Shown: piece by piece, positions 42,266 through 51,677 of the stretch
How positions within the stretch are numbered: the stretch's first letter is position 1
Layout of the letters: each line of letters opens with the position of its first letter
NCBI GenBank assembly: GCA_029260235.1
Contig: JAJDDP010000009.1
Coordinates: 33,711-97,710 of the forward strand
Reading direction: 5' to 3'
From: Phycisphaerae bacterium
Lineage (GTDB): Bacteria; Planctomycetota; Phycisphaerae; UBA1845
Length of the DNA stretch: 64,000 nucleotides
Position numbers and translations under genes: made by a program
The notes under the pieces: generated by a model
What the model saw: the letters and a program-made list of their open reading frames with translations, nothing else
The model's database searches: none
What the model was told of the DNA's origin: nothing

Positions 42266-43153
42266 ATGATGCAGGCTCAGAAGCATCCGGCTTGGACCGC
42301 ATTTATCGCACTCATGTTACCCTTGGCTCAGTTCCTAGTTGGATGCAACGGACCTGTCCAGGAATCTGGAGCCGGCGGCGACACTAGTTCCGATAGCCCG
42401 CCTGAGATCCCTCCGCTCTCAACACTGAAGATCGATTTCGAGGTCTTCCCCACTCAGGCAAGCAAGTTGATCGATGGCCAAGCCCAACTGATTGACGATG
42501 TCCTCCGGTCGGACTGGATATTTTCTGCTTCAGTGGTTGCCATTTGGAATACGCTGCTGGCTGCTACGCTTACCGTGCCGGTGGCGGCCTACGTCGAGTC
42601 GTTCAATCATCAGCCCGAGCTTCAATCCGATGGGTCATGGGAATGGGCCTACGGATTTGTGGCTGCGGAGTTAGAGCACACCGCGCGACTGCAAGCTAGG
42701 CTTCTTGATGGCGACGTGGAATGGAAGATGCTCATTTCTCAAGAGGACGCGTACACCGATGTTCTCTTGTTTTCCGGGCTTTCCAACCTGGTAGGCACAG
42801 CCGGCACTTGGACGCTGAACACCAATATTGCCGACCTCATGCCTTTCATCGAGGTTGAATGGAGCCGCAACGCCTCCGCAGGAAAACTGGACATCACCTA
42901 CACCAACATTGTGCCAAACGGGCCGGAAAACGGTGGCTTCATTGCTGCGTCGGTTGGTGCGGAAGGGCTTTTTGAATCGACCTACCAAGTCTTCGGAAAG
43001 GTGCAGGACAACCTCACCGAGATCGAATGGAATCCGGCAAGCAAAGATGGCCGAGTCCGAGATCAAGACAAATTCGGCGACGACGAATGGCATTGTTGGG
43101 ATGAATCGCTGCTCAACATCGACTGCCCGACGCGCGATGACCCTGACGCATGA
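42266..43153 (+). CDS. Hypothetical lipoprotein
   Basis: Signal peptide with FLVGCNG lipobox; unknown domain. Confidence 0.65.
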   Translation: MMQAQKHPAWTAFIALMLPLAQFLVGCNGPVQESGAGGDTSSDSPPEIPPLSTLKIDFEVFPTQASKLIDGQAQLIDDVLRSDWIFSASVVAIWNTLLAATLTVPVAAYVESFNHQPELQSDGSWEWAYGFVAAELEHTARLQARLLDGDVEWKMLISQEDAYTDVLLFSGLSNLVGTAGTWTLNTNIADLMPFIEVEWSRNASAGKLDITYTNIVPNGPENGGFIAASVGAEGLFESTYQVFGKVQDNLTEIEWNPASKDGRVRDQDKFGDDEWHCWDESLLNIDCPTRDDPDA

Positions 43154-43269
43154 TGGGCGGTAACGTCAGCGCCGGCGCTGCACTTGCCATTCGAGGGAGA
43201 CGAACACAGAGATGACTTCCACTTCTCAAGAGAACAACCTGTGCGCCGTATCATGATTCATGCCCTGGT

Positions 43270-43542
43270 GTGTGGATTGATCACCCTGGCGACATGGACG
43301 TCTACGTGACCTCTGCCAGCGGTCACCCCAATCGACTGCACGAGAGCGACGGTTTACTGGATCTGTTTGTGGGCCGGTACGACGTTCGCCAGTTATTCTT
43401 TCGCTTCGACAGCTACTTTCCTGATTTTCCAAACGCGTTGCTGCATAACGGCGGCATCGTCGATGGCGTGCCCCAATTTAGCGACATCACCACAAGCGCA
43501 GGTGTAGTTGGGAGACCCAAACCCAGTCTCGCCGCGGGCTAG
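43270..43542 (+). pseudogene. Possible remnant of an FG-GAP/VCBS-repeat (ASPIC/UnbV-like) protein
   Basis: DMDVYVTSASGHPNRLHESDGLLDLFVGRYDVRQLFFRFDSYFP...FSDITTSAGV resembles fused fragments of such repeats in a 90-aa ORF. Confidence 0.4.
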
Positions 43543-43590
43543 GCCTGCGCCCTTGGTGTTGTCCGTCTGTGCGGTTATGGTCACCCGTTC

Positions 43591-44340
43591 ATGCTTGAAC
43601 TCGAACAAGTCTCCAAGTGGTTTGGACTGACCCAGGCGCTAGATGCGGTCACCCTCTCGGTTGTTCCCTGTCAAACGACCGTACTGATCGGCCCGAGTGG
43701 GTGCGGCAAATCTACGCTGCTCCGTATCATGATTGGCTTGATTGATCCAGATGGGGGCACGGTCCAGTTCGAGGGAACCACCATCTCCCCTGAAATCATC
43801 AACGAGCTTCGGCACAAGATGGGTTACGTCATCCAGGAGGGAGGGTTATTCCCCCACCTGACCGCCCAGGCCAACATTACCGTGATGGCCCGCCAGCTGG
43901 GTTGGCCCGAGGATCGAATGCGGGATCGTCTGGCTAACCTGGTGACACTGACCCGCTTCCCATCCGACGGGTTGGATCGCTTTCCTGCCCAACTCTCGGG
44001 AGGGCAGCGGCAGCGCGTAAGCCTCATGCGGGCTTTGATGCTCGATCCTGACTTGCTCCTGCTCGACGAGCCACTCGGGGCACTCGATCCAATGATTCGC
44101 ACCGAACTTCAAGACGACCTGCAATCGATCTTCCGCGAATTAGGCAAGACGGTGGTGTTGGTGACCCACGATCTAGCAGAGGCGGATTTCCTGGGCGATA
44201 CCATCTTGCTAATGAACGAAGGCGTCATTGTTCAGCAAGGAACGATTCAGCAAATGCTCGGCGCCCCGGCTGATCCCTTTGTACGGCGGTTCATAGAGGC
44301 TCAAAGGCGCCCTATCTCCTCCACGGATCCTATCCAGTGA
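43591..44340 (+). CDS. ABC transporter ATP-binding protein, glycine betaine/osmoprotectant (OpuCA-like)
   Basis: Walker A GPSGCGKSTLL, LSGGQRQRVSLMRALMLDPDLLLLDEP; overlaps the next gene by 4 bp. Confidence 0.93.
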   Translation: MLELEQVSKWFGLTQALDAVTLSVVPCQTTVLIGPSGCGKSTLLRIMIGLIDPDGGTVQFEGTTISPEIINELRHKMGYVIQEGGLFPHLTAQANITVMARQLGWPEDRMRDRLANLVTLTRFPSDGLDRFPAQLSGGQRQRVSLMRALMLDPDLLLLDEPLGALDPMIRTELQDDLQSIFRELGKTVVLVTHDLAEADFLGDTILLMNEGVIVQQGTIQQMLGAPADPFVRRFIEAQRRPISSTDPIQ

Positions 44341-45857
44341 CTCGACTTGGCATCTATCTCGTCCTGGCTGTGTTGGCTTCTTCGGCCGTAAGAACCGAGG
44401 CTGATGATCCTGCCGTCGAGGTTCGTATTGGCTCCAAGAAATTTACCGAATCAGTCATCATCGGCGAGATGCTCAGCCATCTAGTCGGCGAAGCCGGCGC
44501 CCAGCCGATTCACCGCCGCGAATTGGGGGGCACGCGGGTGTTGTTCAATGCCTTGCAGGCCGGCGACCTAGACGTCTATCCTGAATACACCGGAACTATT
44601 ACTCAGGAAATACTAGCTGACCGCGACTTTCAAGCTGAGTCTGCCATCCGTAGCGCCTTGGCTGAAATGGGCATCGTGATGGGCAAGCCGTTGGGTTTCA
44701 ACAACACCTACGCCCTTGGCATGCGCAAACCTGACGCCGCAAGGTTCGGCATCAAGACCATCTCGGACTTGAGAAACCAACCACAGCTTCGCTTCGGATT
44801 TACCAACGAATTCATGGACCGAGGGGATGGCTGGCCTAGCCTGCTCCGGCGCTACGGATTGCCCCAAGAAAACGTGCGAGGCCTGGATCATGACTTGGCT
44901 TACCGAGGCTTGCAGGCGGGCGACATTGATCTGATCGACCTCTATTCGACTGATGCGGAGATTCAATACTACGACCTGTTCGTGCTGGTGGATGACCTGC
45001 AACATTTCCCAAGATATGAAGCCGTCTTGTTGTTCCGGGCCGACTTAGCCAATCGAGTGCCAGGTGTGGTCACTGAATGGAACAAGCTCGAGGGGGAGAT
45101 CAGCACGAAGCAGATGATGGCTATGAACGCCCAGGCGAAGCTGGAACGAGTCCACGAATCAGCCGTTGCGGCTGACTTTCTCAATCGTCGATGGAGCTTG
45201 AACCTCAAGAGCGACCAGCAAACACGCCTAGCCATGTTCTGGCAGACCACCTGGGAACACCTTTGCATGGTAGGAATCTCCATGCTAGCTGCGGTGCTGG
45301 TGGCTGTGCCGCTTGGCGTCTGGGCGGCCAAGCAGGCTAGAATTGCCCAGATCGTACTGGGTGGTGTTGGCATCATCCAAACCATCCCCGCCCTCGCCCT
45401 GTTGGTGCTCTTGATCAAGCCACTGAAAATTATCGGCTTGCCGGGCTTGGGCGCGCCCCCAGCCATCGTTGCCTTGTTTCTGTACAGCCTGTTGCCGATC
45501 GTGCGGAACACATACACAGGGCTGGTCGATATTCCCGCTCACATTCGTGAGTCTGCACTCGCCTTGGGGTTGCCTGGCTGGGCGCGATTGCGGTTGGTTG
45601 AACTTCCCCTTGCATCGCGAATGATTCTGGCCGGCATCAAGACGGCTGCGGTGATCAATATTGGCTTTGCCACGTTGGGGGCGCTCATCGGCGCTGGCGG
45701 CTATGGCCAACCCATCTTGACGGGAATTCGATTGGATGATTACGGACTGATCATGATGGGCGCAGTGCCGGCGGCTGGCTTGGCACTGGTTGCCCAAGGA
45801 TTGTTTGAGTGCGCCGAGCGATTGCTGGTGCCCAAAGGGCTGCGCATCAACACTTAA
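44337..45857 (+). CDS. Osmoprotectant ABC transporter, substrate-binding domain fused N-terminal to permease
   Basis: RIGSKKFTESVIIGEMLSHL...DVYPEYTGTITQE (OpuAC-like) then permease AFLV..IIQTIPALALLVLL...ESALALGLPGW. Confidence 0.92.
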   Translation: MTRLGIYLVLAVLASSAVRTEADDPAVEVRIGSKKFTESVIIGEMLSHLVGEAGAQPIHRRELGGTRVLFNALQAGDLDVYPEYTGTITQEILADRDFQAESAIRSALAEMGIVMGKPLGFNNTYALGMRKPDAARFGIKTISDLRNQPQLRFGFTNEFMDRGDGWPSLLRRYGLPQENVRGLDHDLAYRGLQAGDIDLIDLYSTDAEIQYYDLFVLVDDLQHFPRYEAVLLFRADLANRVPGVVTEWNKLEGEISTKQMMAMNAQAKLERVHESAVAADFLNRRWSLNLKSDQQTRLAMFWQTTWEHLCMVGISMLAAVLVAVPLGVWAAKQARIAQIVLGGVGIIQTIPALALLVLLIKPLKIIGLPGLGAPPAIVALFLYSLLPIVRNTYTGLVDIPAHIRESALALGLPGWARLRLVELPLASRMILAGIKTAAVINIGFATLGALIGAGGYGQPILTGIRLDDYGLIMMGAVPAAGLALVAQGLFECAERLLVPKGLRINT

Positions 45858-46011
45858 TCCTTGATTCACAACAAACGCTTGACATCGCGTCTAAAACCGC
45901 GAAAATCGCTTTCATAATCGAGCCAGGGCCTCCGCCGCCTGGCCTTTCCTCTTTCTACTCTGATGCTGAGCGGGCTTTGCGTATACGCAAAGCCGAGCAT
46001 ACGAGGCAAAC

Positions 46012-47319
46012 ATGACCCAATCAGGAACTACAGAAGCAACCACAAAATTCAATGCTGCGCCGCTGGTTGCGGATTGTCATGCCCTGGCAAGGCGTTACCG
46101 GCGAATCCGTAGCTTCACCGAATCGCTTTGCAAGCCGCTGGTCACTGAGGATTATGTCGTCCAAACCATGCCGGACGTTAGCCCGACCAAATGGCATCTC
46201 GCCCATTCGACATGGTTCTTCGAGGCCCTCGTTCTAGCCAAAGCTGATAAAGGCTACTCATGGTGGCAAGAGCAGTACAAATACCTGTTCAATTCTTACT
46301 ACAACAGCATCGGCCCTCATTTTGATCGTCCGCGGCGCGGCGTCTTGTCGAGGCCCACGGTCGAGGATATTTTCAACTATCGCGAAGAGATCGATGCTCG
46401 CTTGGTTGAACTATTGAACCGCATCGATTCTGCCAGCCCGTTGCTGCCGGTGATCACCCTCGGTTTGCACCACGAGATGCAGCACCAAGAGTTGTTGCTG
46501 ACCGACATCAAGCATGTGTTCGCCTCCAACCCGCTCAGGCCCATCTACTGCGAGCAGCTTAGTCGAGCGACGACGACCCAGCTGCCACTTAACTGGAAAG
46601 CCTATGATGCAGGCTTGGTTCGGGTGGGCTATGCCGGGTCGGGTTTTGCTCACGACAACGAACTGCCCAACCATCAGGTTTTCGTTCCCCCATTTTCGCT
46701 GGCGACGCGATTGGTCACCAACGGCGAATACCTCAGCTTCATACTCGACCGCGGCTATGAACGGCCCGAGTTGTGGCTTTCGGATGGCTGGGTTGCCAAG
46801 ACATCGCAAAATTGGACGGCTCCGTTGTATTGGCAACAGCAGGGCGATCAGTGGCAATACATGACCTTGGGCGGCCTGCGCGGTGTCGATGCTTCTGCAC
46901 CGGTCTGCCATGTCAGCTTCTACGAAGCTGATGCCTACGCGCGATGGGCAAGGTTCAAGATTCCTCGGGAAGAAGCGTGGGAATTGGCAGCCAGTGACTT
47001 GAGCATCGAGGGCAATTTCGCAGAAAGCGGCAACTACCATCCGGTACCCGCGAAGGAGCAGACTGGGCCGGATGCGCTGTGTCAGATGTTTGGAGACCTA
47101 TGGGAGTGGACGTCAAGCCCATACGTTGATTATCCAGGCTACCAGCCACCATCCGGCCCGTTGGGAGAGTACAACGCCAAGTTCATGTGCAACCAAATGG
47201 TGTTGCGTGGTGGATCATGTGCCACCCCGCAAAGCCACATTCGTCCTACCTACCGAAATTTCTTTCCGCCCGATACCCGCTGGCAGTTTTCCGGCATTCG
47301 ATTGGCCAACCCCCTATGA
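46012..47319 (+). CDS. egtB: Ergothioneine biosynthesis protein EgtB (DinB + FGE-sulfatase domains)
   Basis: HSTWFFEALVL, HHEMQHQELLLTD, C-terminal GDLWEWTSSPY...VLRGGSCATPQSHIRPTYRNFF. Confidence 0.95.
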   Translation: MTQSGTTEATTKFNAAPLVADCHALARRYRRIRSFTESLCKPLVTEDYVVQTMPDVSPTKWHLAHSTWFFEALVLAKADKGYSWWQEQYKYLFNSYYNSIGPHFDRPRRGVLSRPTVEDIFNYREEIDARLVELLNRIDSASPLLPVITLGLHHEMQHQELLLTDIKHVFASNPLRPIYCEQLSRATTTQLPLNWKAYDAGLVRVGYAGSGFAHDNELPNHQVFVPPFSLATRLVTNGEYLSFILDRGYERPELWLSDGWVAKTSQNWTAPLYWQQQGDQWQYMTLGGLRGVDASAPVCHVSFYEADAYARWARFKIPREEAWELAASDLSIEGNFAESGNYHPVPAKEQTGPDALCQMFGDLWEWTSSPYVDYPGYQPPSGPLGEYNAKFMCNQMVLRGGSCATPQSHIRPTYRNFFPPDTRWQFSGIRLANPL

Positions 47320-48290
47320 ATATTGAACAAACATCCCCTCTCATGCTTCATGATTTTGAACCACCGGCTGATACTTTCCTAGCCGACGTGCTCGAGGGTC
47401 TCGCCGAGCCACAAAAGACCCTACCGTGCAAGTACTTCTATGATGAAGTCGGATCCCAACTCTTCGATGCGATTTGCGAATTGGATGAGTATTATCCAAC
47501 CCGGACTGAGTTGGCCATCATGGAAGAGCACGCCAGCGAGATGGCTACCTTGATTGGCCCGCGATCTTTGCTGATTGAATACGGCAGTGGTAGCAGCGTT
47601 AAGACCCGCTGGTTGTTGGACCATCTTCATGAACCAGCCGCCTACGTCCCCATCGATATTTCCAAAGATCACCTGCTTGCCTCAGCCCAGAAACTGGCGG
47701 CTCTCTATCCCCATATCGAGATCTTGCCGGTCTGTGCCGATTTCCACCAAACATTCTTGATACCTTCATCCAAGAAAAAAGTGGGCTGCAAGCTTGTGTA
47801 CTTCCCTGGATCAACCATCGGCAATTTCATGCCGGATGAAGCTGCGGCGTTCTTGCGCAGCGTAGCCAACAATGTTGGCAGCGGTGGGGCGCTTCTGATC
47901 GGTGTGGATCTCAAGAAAGACCGCGCGATTCTCGAAGCCGCCTACAACGACGCCAAGCGCGTAACTGCCCGATTCAACTTGAACCTGTTGACCCGCATCA
48001 ACCGAGAGCTGGGCGCCGATTTTGAATTGGCTGCCTTTGATCATGTGGCCACCTACAATGAATCGCTGGGTCGCGTCGAGTCCTACCTGGTGAGTAGCTG
48101 CGACCAGTCGGTCAAACTGAATGGGACTTCATTCACCTTCACCAAGGGCGAGCGCATCCACACTGAGAATTCGTACAAGTTCGACGTGCCCCAATTCGAG
48201 GCCTTCGCTCGCGCGGCTGGGTTCGATGTCGAGCGGGTCTGGATCGACGAGAATCGATTGTTCAGCGTGCAATACTTAACCAAGGTATGA
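47316..48290 (+). CDS. egtD: L-histidine N-alpha-methyltransferase EgtD
   Basis: KTLPCKYFYDEVGSQLFDAICELDEYYPTRTE, LIEYGSGSSVKTRWLLDHL; ATG overlaps the egtB stop (ATGA). Confidence 0.95.
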   Translation: MNIEQTSPLMLHDFEPPADTFLADVLEGLAEPQKTLPCKYFYDEVGSQLFDAICELDEYYPTRTELAIMEEHASEMATLIGPRSLLIEYGSGSSVKTRWLLDHLHEPAAYVPIDISKDHLLASAQKLAALYPHIEILPVCADFHQTFLIPSSKKKVGCKLVYFPGSTIGNFMPDEAAAFLRSVANNVGSGGALLIGVDLKKDRAILEAAYNDAKRVTARFNLNLLTRINRELGADFELAAFDHVATYNESLGRVESYLVSSCDQSVKLNGTSFTFTKGERIHTENSYKFDVPQFEAFARAAGFDVERVWIDENRLFSVQYLTKV

Positions 48291-48335
48291 TCGCAGGGCA
48301 GAATGATGACGAGCCATTGCTGACCAAGATTCCCC

Positions 48336-49169
48336 ATGCCAGAAGAGCAGGAAGAATTTACCTTCCGAACTGACAGCCAGTGCCGCCGAATTCTGCTAGG
48401 CCGACGCCTTTACGGGGTCGGCGGGTTCGTCTTGGCCTGCTGTTTTTTTCTGCCGGCAGTCAAGGGCTGCAACTCGCCCCATATTCCTGCCGAGGATGTC
48501 TGGGAAGGCGTCAAATCCGGCGAGATCTGGGACTGGAGCAGCCTGCCCCTCGCTCTTATTGCTTACATCTCCTCCTACCTATTCGGCCTGCTTGTGCTGA
48601 TTACTGCAATCCGGTGCACTCGCGCAGATATCGTGCTTGATAGGCGCGCTGGCTCATCCGTGCTCGTTCTTATGCTCTTCGTATGTATTAGCCTGATTTG
48701 TCTCGTTCTTGAGGATCTCAGATCGTCCTCACGCGCATCTTCCAGCCTGTGGGTTGGAGTGGCTGTAAGCTTCTTCTCCGTGGTCTACTTCATCGAGTTC
48801 TGCCGTCGGGGTGCGTGGGGCTTGATTTGCATTCGACTATGCGCAGCCGTACTTTCGCTCGCTTGGTTTTCCCATTTTCTGATAGAAGATCCCGGCTCCA
48901 CCTTGTATGGCTTGTGGTTTTCCATGATCGGAGGTGTGGCTATCCTTGTGGGAACGGTAATCGAAGCCATGGGTGTCTATCGGGTCGGCGCCCTCACGAT
49001 CCTCAAGAAGGCGTTGATTTGCAGCCGCCCACCACCAACTCCTGGCAACGCCGGTTGCCGAGCATGTGGATACCTTTTGATAGGCTTGACCACACCGCGC
49101 TGCCCGGAATGTGGCCTGCCATTTGACCATCCGATCCCCGAGGCTGGGCTTGAGTCGACTTCGGGATGA
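48336..49169 (+). CDS. Membrane protein with C-terminal zinc ribbon
   Basis: TM segments then CRACGYLLIGLTTPRCPECGLPFDHP. Confidence 0.75.
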   Translation: MPEEQEEFTFRTDSQCRRILLGRRLYGVGGFVLACCFFLPAVKGCNSPHIPAEDVWEGVKSGEIWDWSSLPLALIAYISSYLFGLLVLITAIRCTRADIVLDRRAGSSVLVLMLFVCISLICLVLEDLRSSSRASSSLWVGVAVSFFSVVYFIEFCRRGAWGLICIRLCAAVLSLAWFSHFLIEDPGSTLYGLWFSMIGGVAILVGTVIEAMGVYRVGALTILKKALICSRPPPTPGNAGCRACGYLLIGLTTPRCPECGLPFDHPIPEAGLESTSG

Positions 49170-49232
49170 TGGCTAGCGGTGACAGATATTTTCGTGGCGC
49201 CCTGGTATGATTTTTTTCCGGGCTGATACTGG

Positions 49233-49697
49233 ATGCGAGGCAGGCTCCTCGCTGATGCCCTCCACCGGCAAGATGCCGGTGCCACATTCTTCTTTACGAG
49301 CGGTGGCGAGACCTTGACCAAGCTTATTCTGATTGCCATGTGCGGTGGGCTTGGGGCTGTTACCCGCTATGCGGTCTCGGGCTGGGTGCAGCGGGCGACG
49401 GGTTCGGTTTTCCCTTGGGGCACGTTCGCGGTGAATGCGACGGGCTGCCTGTTGATTGGATTGCTGGCTGCGTTTTTTGCCGGACCTACGTTGGTGCGCG
49501 AAGAGTATCGGGTGGCGATTCTAGTGGGTTTGCTAGGTGGGCTGACTACGTTCTCAAGCTTCGGATGGGAAACATTGGCCCTAGCCACCGATGGGCAGTG
49601 GGGGTGGGCTATCGGCAACGTCTTGCTCAACAATGCCGTTGGCCTTGTCGTCGCCTGGGGTGGCTATCGCATTGGCGGCTTTGTCTGGGGAGGGTAA
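49233..49697 (+). CDS. crcB: Fluoride channel CrcB/Fluc
   Basis: CGGLGAVTRYAVSGWV...FPWGTFAVNATGCLLIGLL...GGLTTFSSFGWE; true start probably near 49310. Confidence 0.93.
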   Translation: MRGRLLADALHRQDAGATFFFTSGGETLTKLILIAMCGGLGAVTRYAVSGWVQRATGSVFPWGTFAVNATGCLLIGLLAAFFAGPTLVREEYRVAILVGLLGGLTTFSSFGWETLALATDGQWGWAIGNVLLNNAVGLVVAWGGYRIGGFVWGG

Positions 49698-49700
49698 CCT

Positions 49701-50045
49701 ATGAAGATTCCTACCGATGGTTGTTTGTTGCGCGTATTCGTCGGCGAGAGTGATCGCTGGCAAGGTCAACCGACTTATGAAGCTATCGTTCGCAAAGCCC
49801 GCGAGCTGCACTTGGCTGGGGCGACCGTACTGCGCGGGTCGATGGGGTTCGGGGCTACTAGCTGCTTGCACACGACCAAGGTGTTGCGACTTTCCGAGGA
49901 CCTGCCCATCGTGGTCGAAATTGTCGATGGCAGGGACAAGATCGACGAACTGTTGCCCCACATCGACGAGATGGTTGGTGAAGGCCTGGTCACCATGGAG
50001 CGCGTCCAAGTGATCCAATACCGGGCATCAACAACTCCCAAGTAG
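49701..50045 (+). CDS. DUF190 family protein
   Basis: LLRVFVGESDRWQGQPTYEAIVRKARELHLAGATVLRGSMGFG; common crcB neighbour. Confidence 0.92.
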   Translation: MKIPTDGCLLRVFVGESDRWQGQPTYEAIVRKARELHLAGATVLRGSMGFGATSCLHTTKVLRLSEDLPIVVEIVDGRDKIDELLPHIDEMVGEGLVTMERVQVIQYRASTTPK

Positions 50046-50249
50046 CCCAGCGCCCCTCCTGAAGCTCCAATGCGCAGCCTAGCCGATAAATCTGTGGCCT
50101 ACCTGCGATCATGGAGTTCTCTTTTCTCCTCTGCAATAACTCGGCGCTGCCACCGTTTAGCATTTTATGGGGCACACAGTTTTGGGCGATGCCGTCAATT
50201 GATGGCATCATGAGAGAATCCCCCTTGTGATCTATGGAGGTGCTTAAAG

Positions 50250-51206
50250 ATGAGAAACCGTATTGCGCGCCGATCGAGCATGCGTATGTCCAACCAGTCG
50301 GGAGATCGAGTCCGGTTCCTGGCGTTCGTTCTTGCCGTGGGGAGCTTGCTGCTGGCAATTCCGTCTGCATGGGCCCAGCCGAGTCCCGGCCCAAGCCCGG
50401 GTCAAGACCAAGTGGGTCCTGGAACTCCACCGGATATGGGTCCCCTCCCGCCGAGACCGAACCAACCCGATATGGGGCCAGTTCTTTCTGGCGATGAGGG
50501 CGGATTCTGCATCCAGGAATGCGAGGACGCTTATGGTCGAGCCTTTGAGAATTGCATGGAAGTAGTTGACAACGAAGTCGTCTGCCGGCGCCGGGCGAAC
50601 CGCGTTCAGGGTGGCTGCGTGCGGCAATGTCGCGTTCGAGGTTGCATAGGCCGGTGCAGCCTGCTGGCTGACGAAGTCTTGGATGAATGCCTAGGTGAGG
50701 ACGACGCCGAGGTTGATTGTGAAGCGCGGTCCGCCGCATTCGAGCGTCACTGCCAAGCCTCCTGCCTGCCGATCAATTGCCGGGAGCGTTGTCATCTCGC
50801 CGCCGGCCGCATCCATTACCATTGCATGGAAAATGGCGGAACCGAGGAAGAGTGTGCAGCCAAGAGCGAAGGCTACTTGCACGCCTGCCTCGAAGCACTT
50901 GGACCAGTGCCTTGCGGTGAGCGCTGTGCCCTGAGGTCTGCCCAAGCCCGACGCTATTGCCTGAGCAATGGCAAGAGCGAAGATGAATGCGATCATGTCG
51001 CTGAGGTATTCGCCAACGACTGCAACCGGGGTTGCCAAGAGTTGCCCTGCGAAGTCCGATGTGAAGTCGGCGCAAGAGTTGTGCGGGATCTTCGCGTCGA
51101 AGCCGGCGGAGAAGCTGCAGTGACCGACCAAGCAGCCCAAGACTTCATCACTGATTGCCAAGCAGGATGTGACGGCCCTGGCGATGAGGGTGAAGATCAG
51201 GGATGA
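50250..51206 (+). CDS. Secreted Cys-rich tandem-repeat protein
   Basis: Signal peptide (FLAFVLAVGSLLLAIPSAWAQ), then about five diverged ~45-aa repeats with CxxxC...C...C...CxxxC spacing. Confidence 0.75.
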   Translation: MRNRIARRSSMRMSNQSGDRVRFLAFVLAVGSLLLAIPSAWAQPSPGPSPGQDQVGPGTPPDMGPLPPRPNQPDMGPVLSGDEGGFCIQECEDAYGRAFENCMEVVDNEVVCRRRANRVQGGCVRQCRVRGCIGRCSLLADEVLDECLGEDDAEVDCEARSAAFERHCQASCLPINCRERCHLAAGRIHYHCMENGGTEEECAAKSEGYLHACLEALGPVPCGERCALRSAQARRYCLSNGKSEDECDHVAEVFANDCNRGCQELPCEVRCEVGARVVRDLRVEAGGEAAVTDQAAQDFITDCQAGCDGPGDEGEDQG

Positions 51207-51517
51207 GGAGACGTAAGTGAACCACAGGGGCGGATAGTTCCGGATTCTGACCTATAGCCGTTCCTAGGAATACCAAGGCCGATTTCGAATTCATCCCCAT
51301 CGGCATTCTGTAACTCCGAGGTCGCCGCCGGTGCAGAGGCGAAAAGCTGAACCACAAAGACTCGAAGACACCTAAGGACAGCCAGTCACAGACGTTTCTA
51401 GCTTCTTGGCTTCTGCCTTTGCGGTTCTTAGTGACTCCTTCAGGCTCCCGATTTGGTCGCCTTCAGCTTTGTGGTTCAGTTTTCACCGGCCCCAGGGACC
51501 GCGGTACCACGATATCA

Positions 51518-51611
51518 CTAAGAGACTGTCAATACCCAAAGGATCTGCATCCTACAGCACGCCCGCCGGCTAGAAGCCGGTGCCACAGAGGGAATTGAAA
51601 CTGCCTCTAAG
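51518..51611. repeat. MITE-like element copy 2 (inverted relative to copy 1)
   Basis: Reverse complement of 2303..2398 with ~5 substitutions and a 2-bp deletion. Confidence 0.8.
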
Positions 51612-51677
51612 AACAGCCAATCTGCGGACGGCAACTTCTTGTTTAACTATCTTCGCGCTACTGATGTTTGGCGCAAC

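Noticed and set aside
49160-49310. Possible fluoride riboswitch upstream of crcB
   Set aside because: GCTGATGCCCTCC resembles the 3' part of the crcB motif, but I could not find a convincing 5' half or pseudoknot. An Infernal search with the fluoride riboswitch model would decide.
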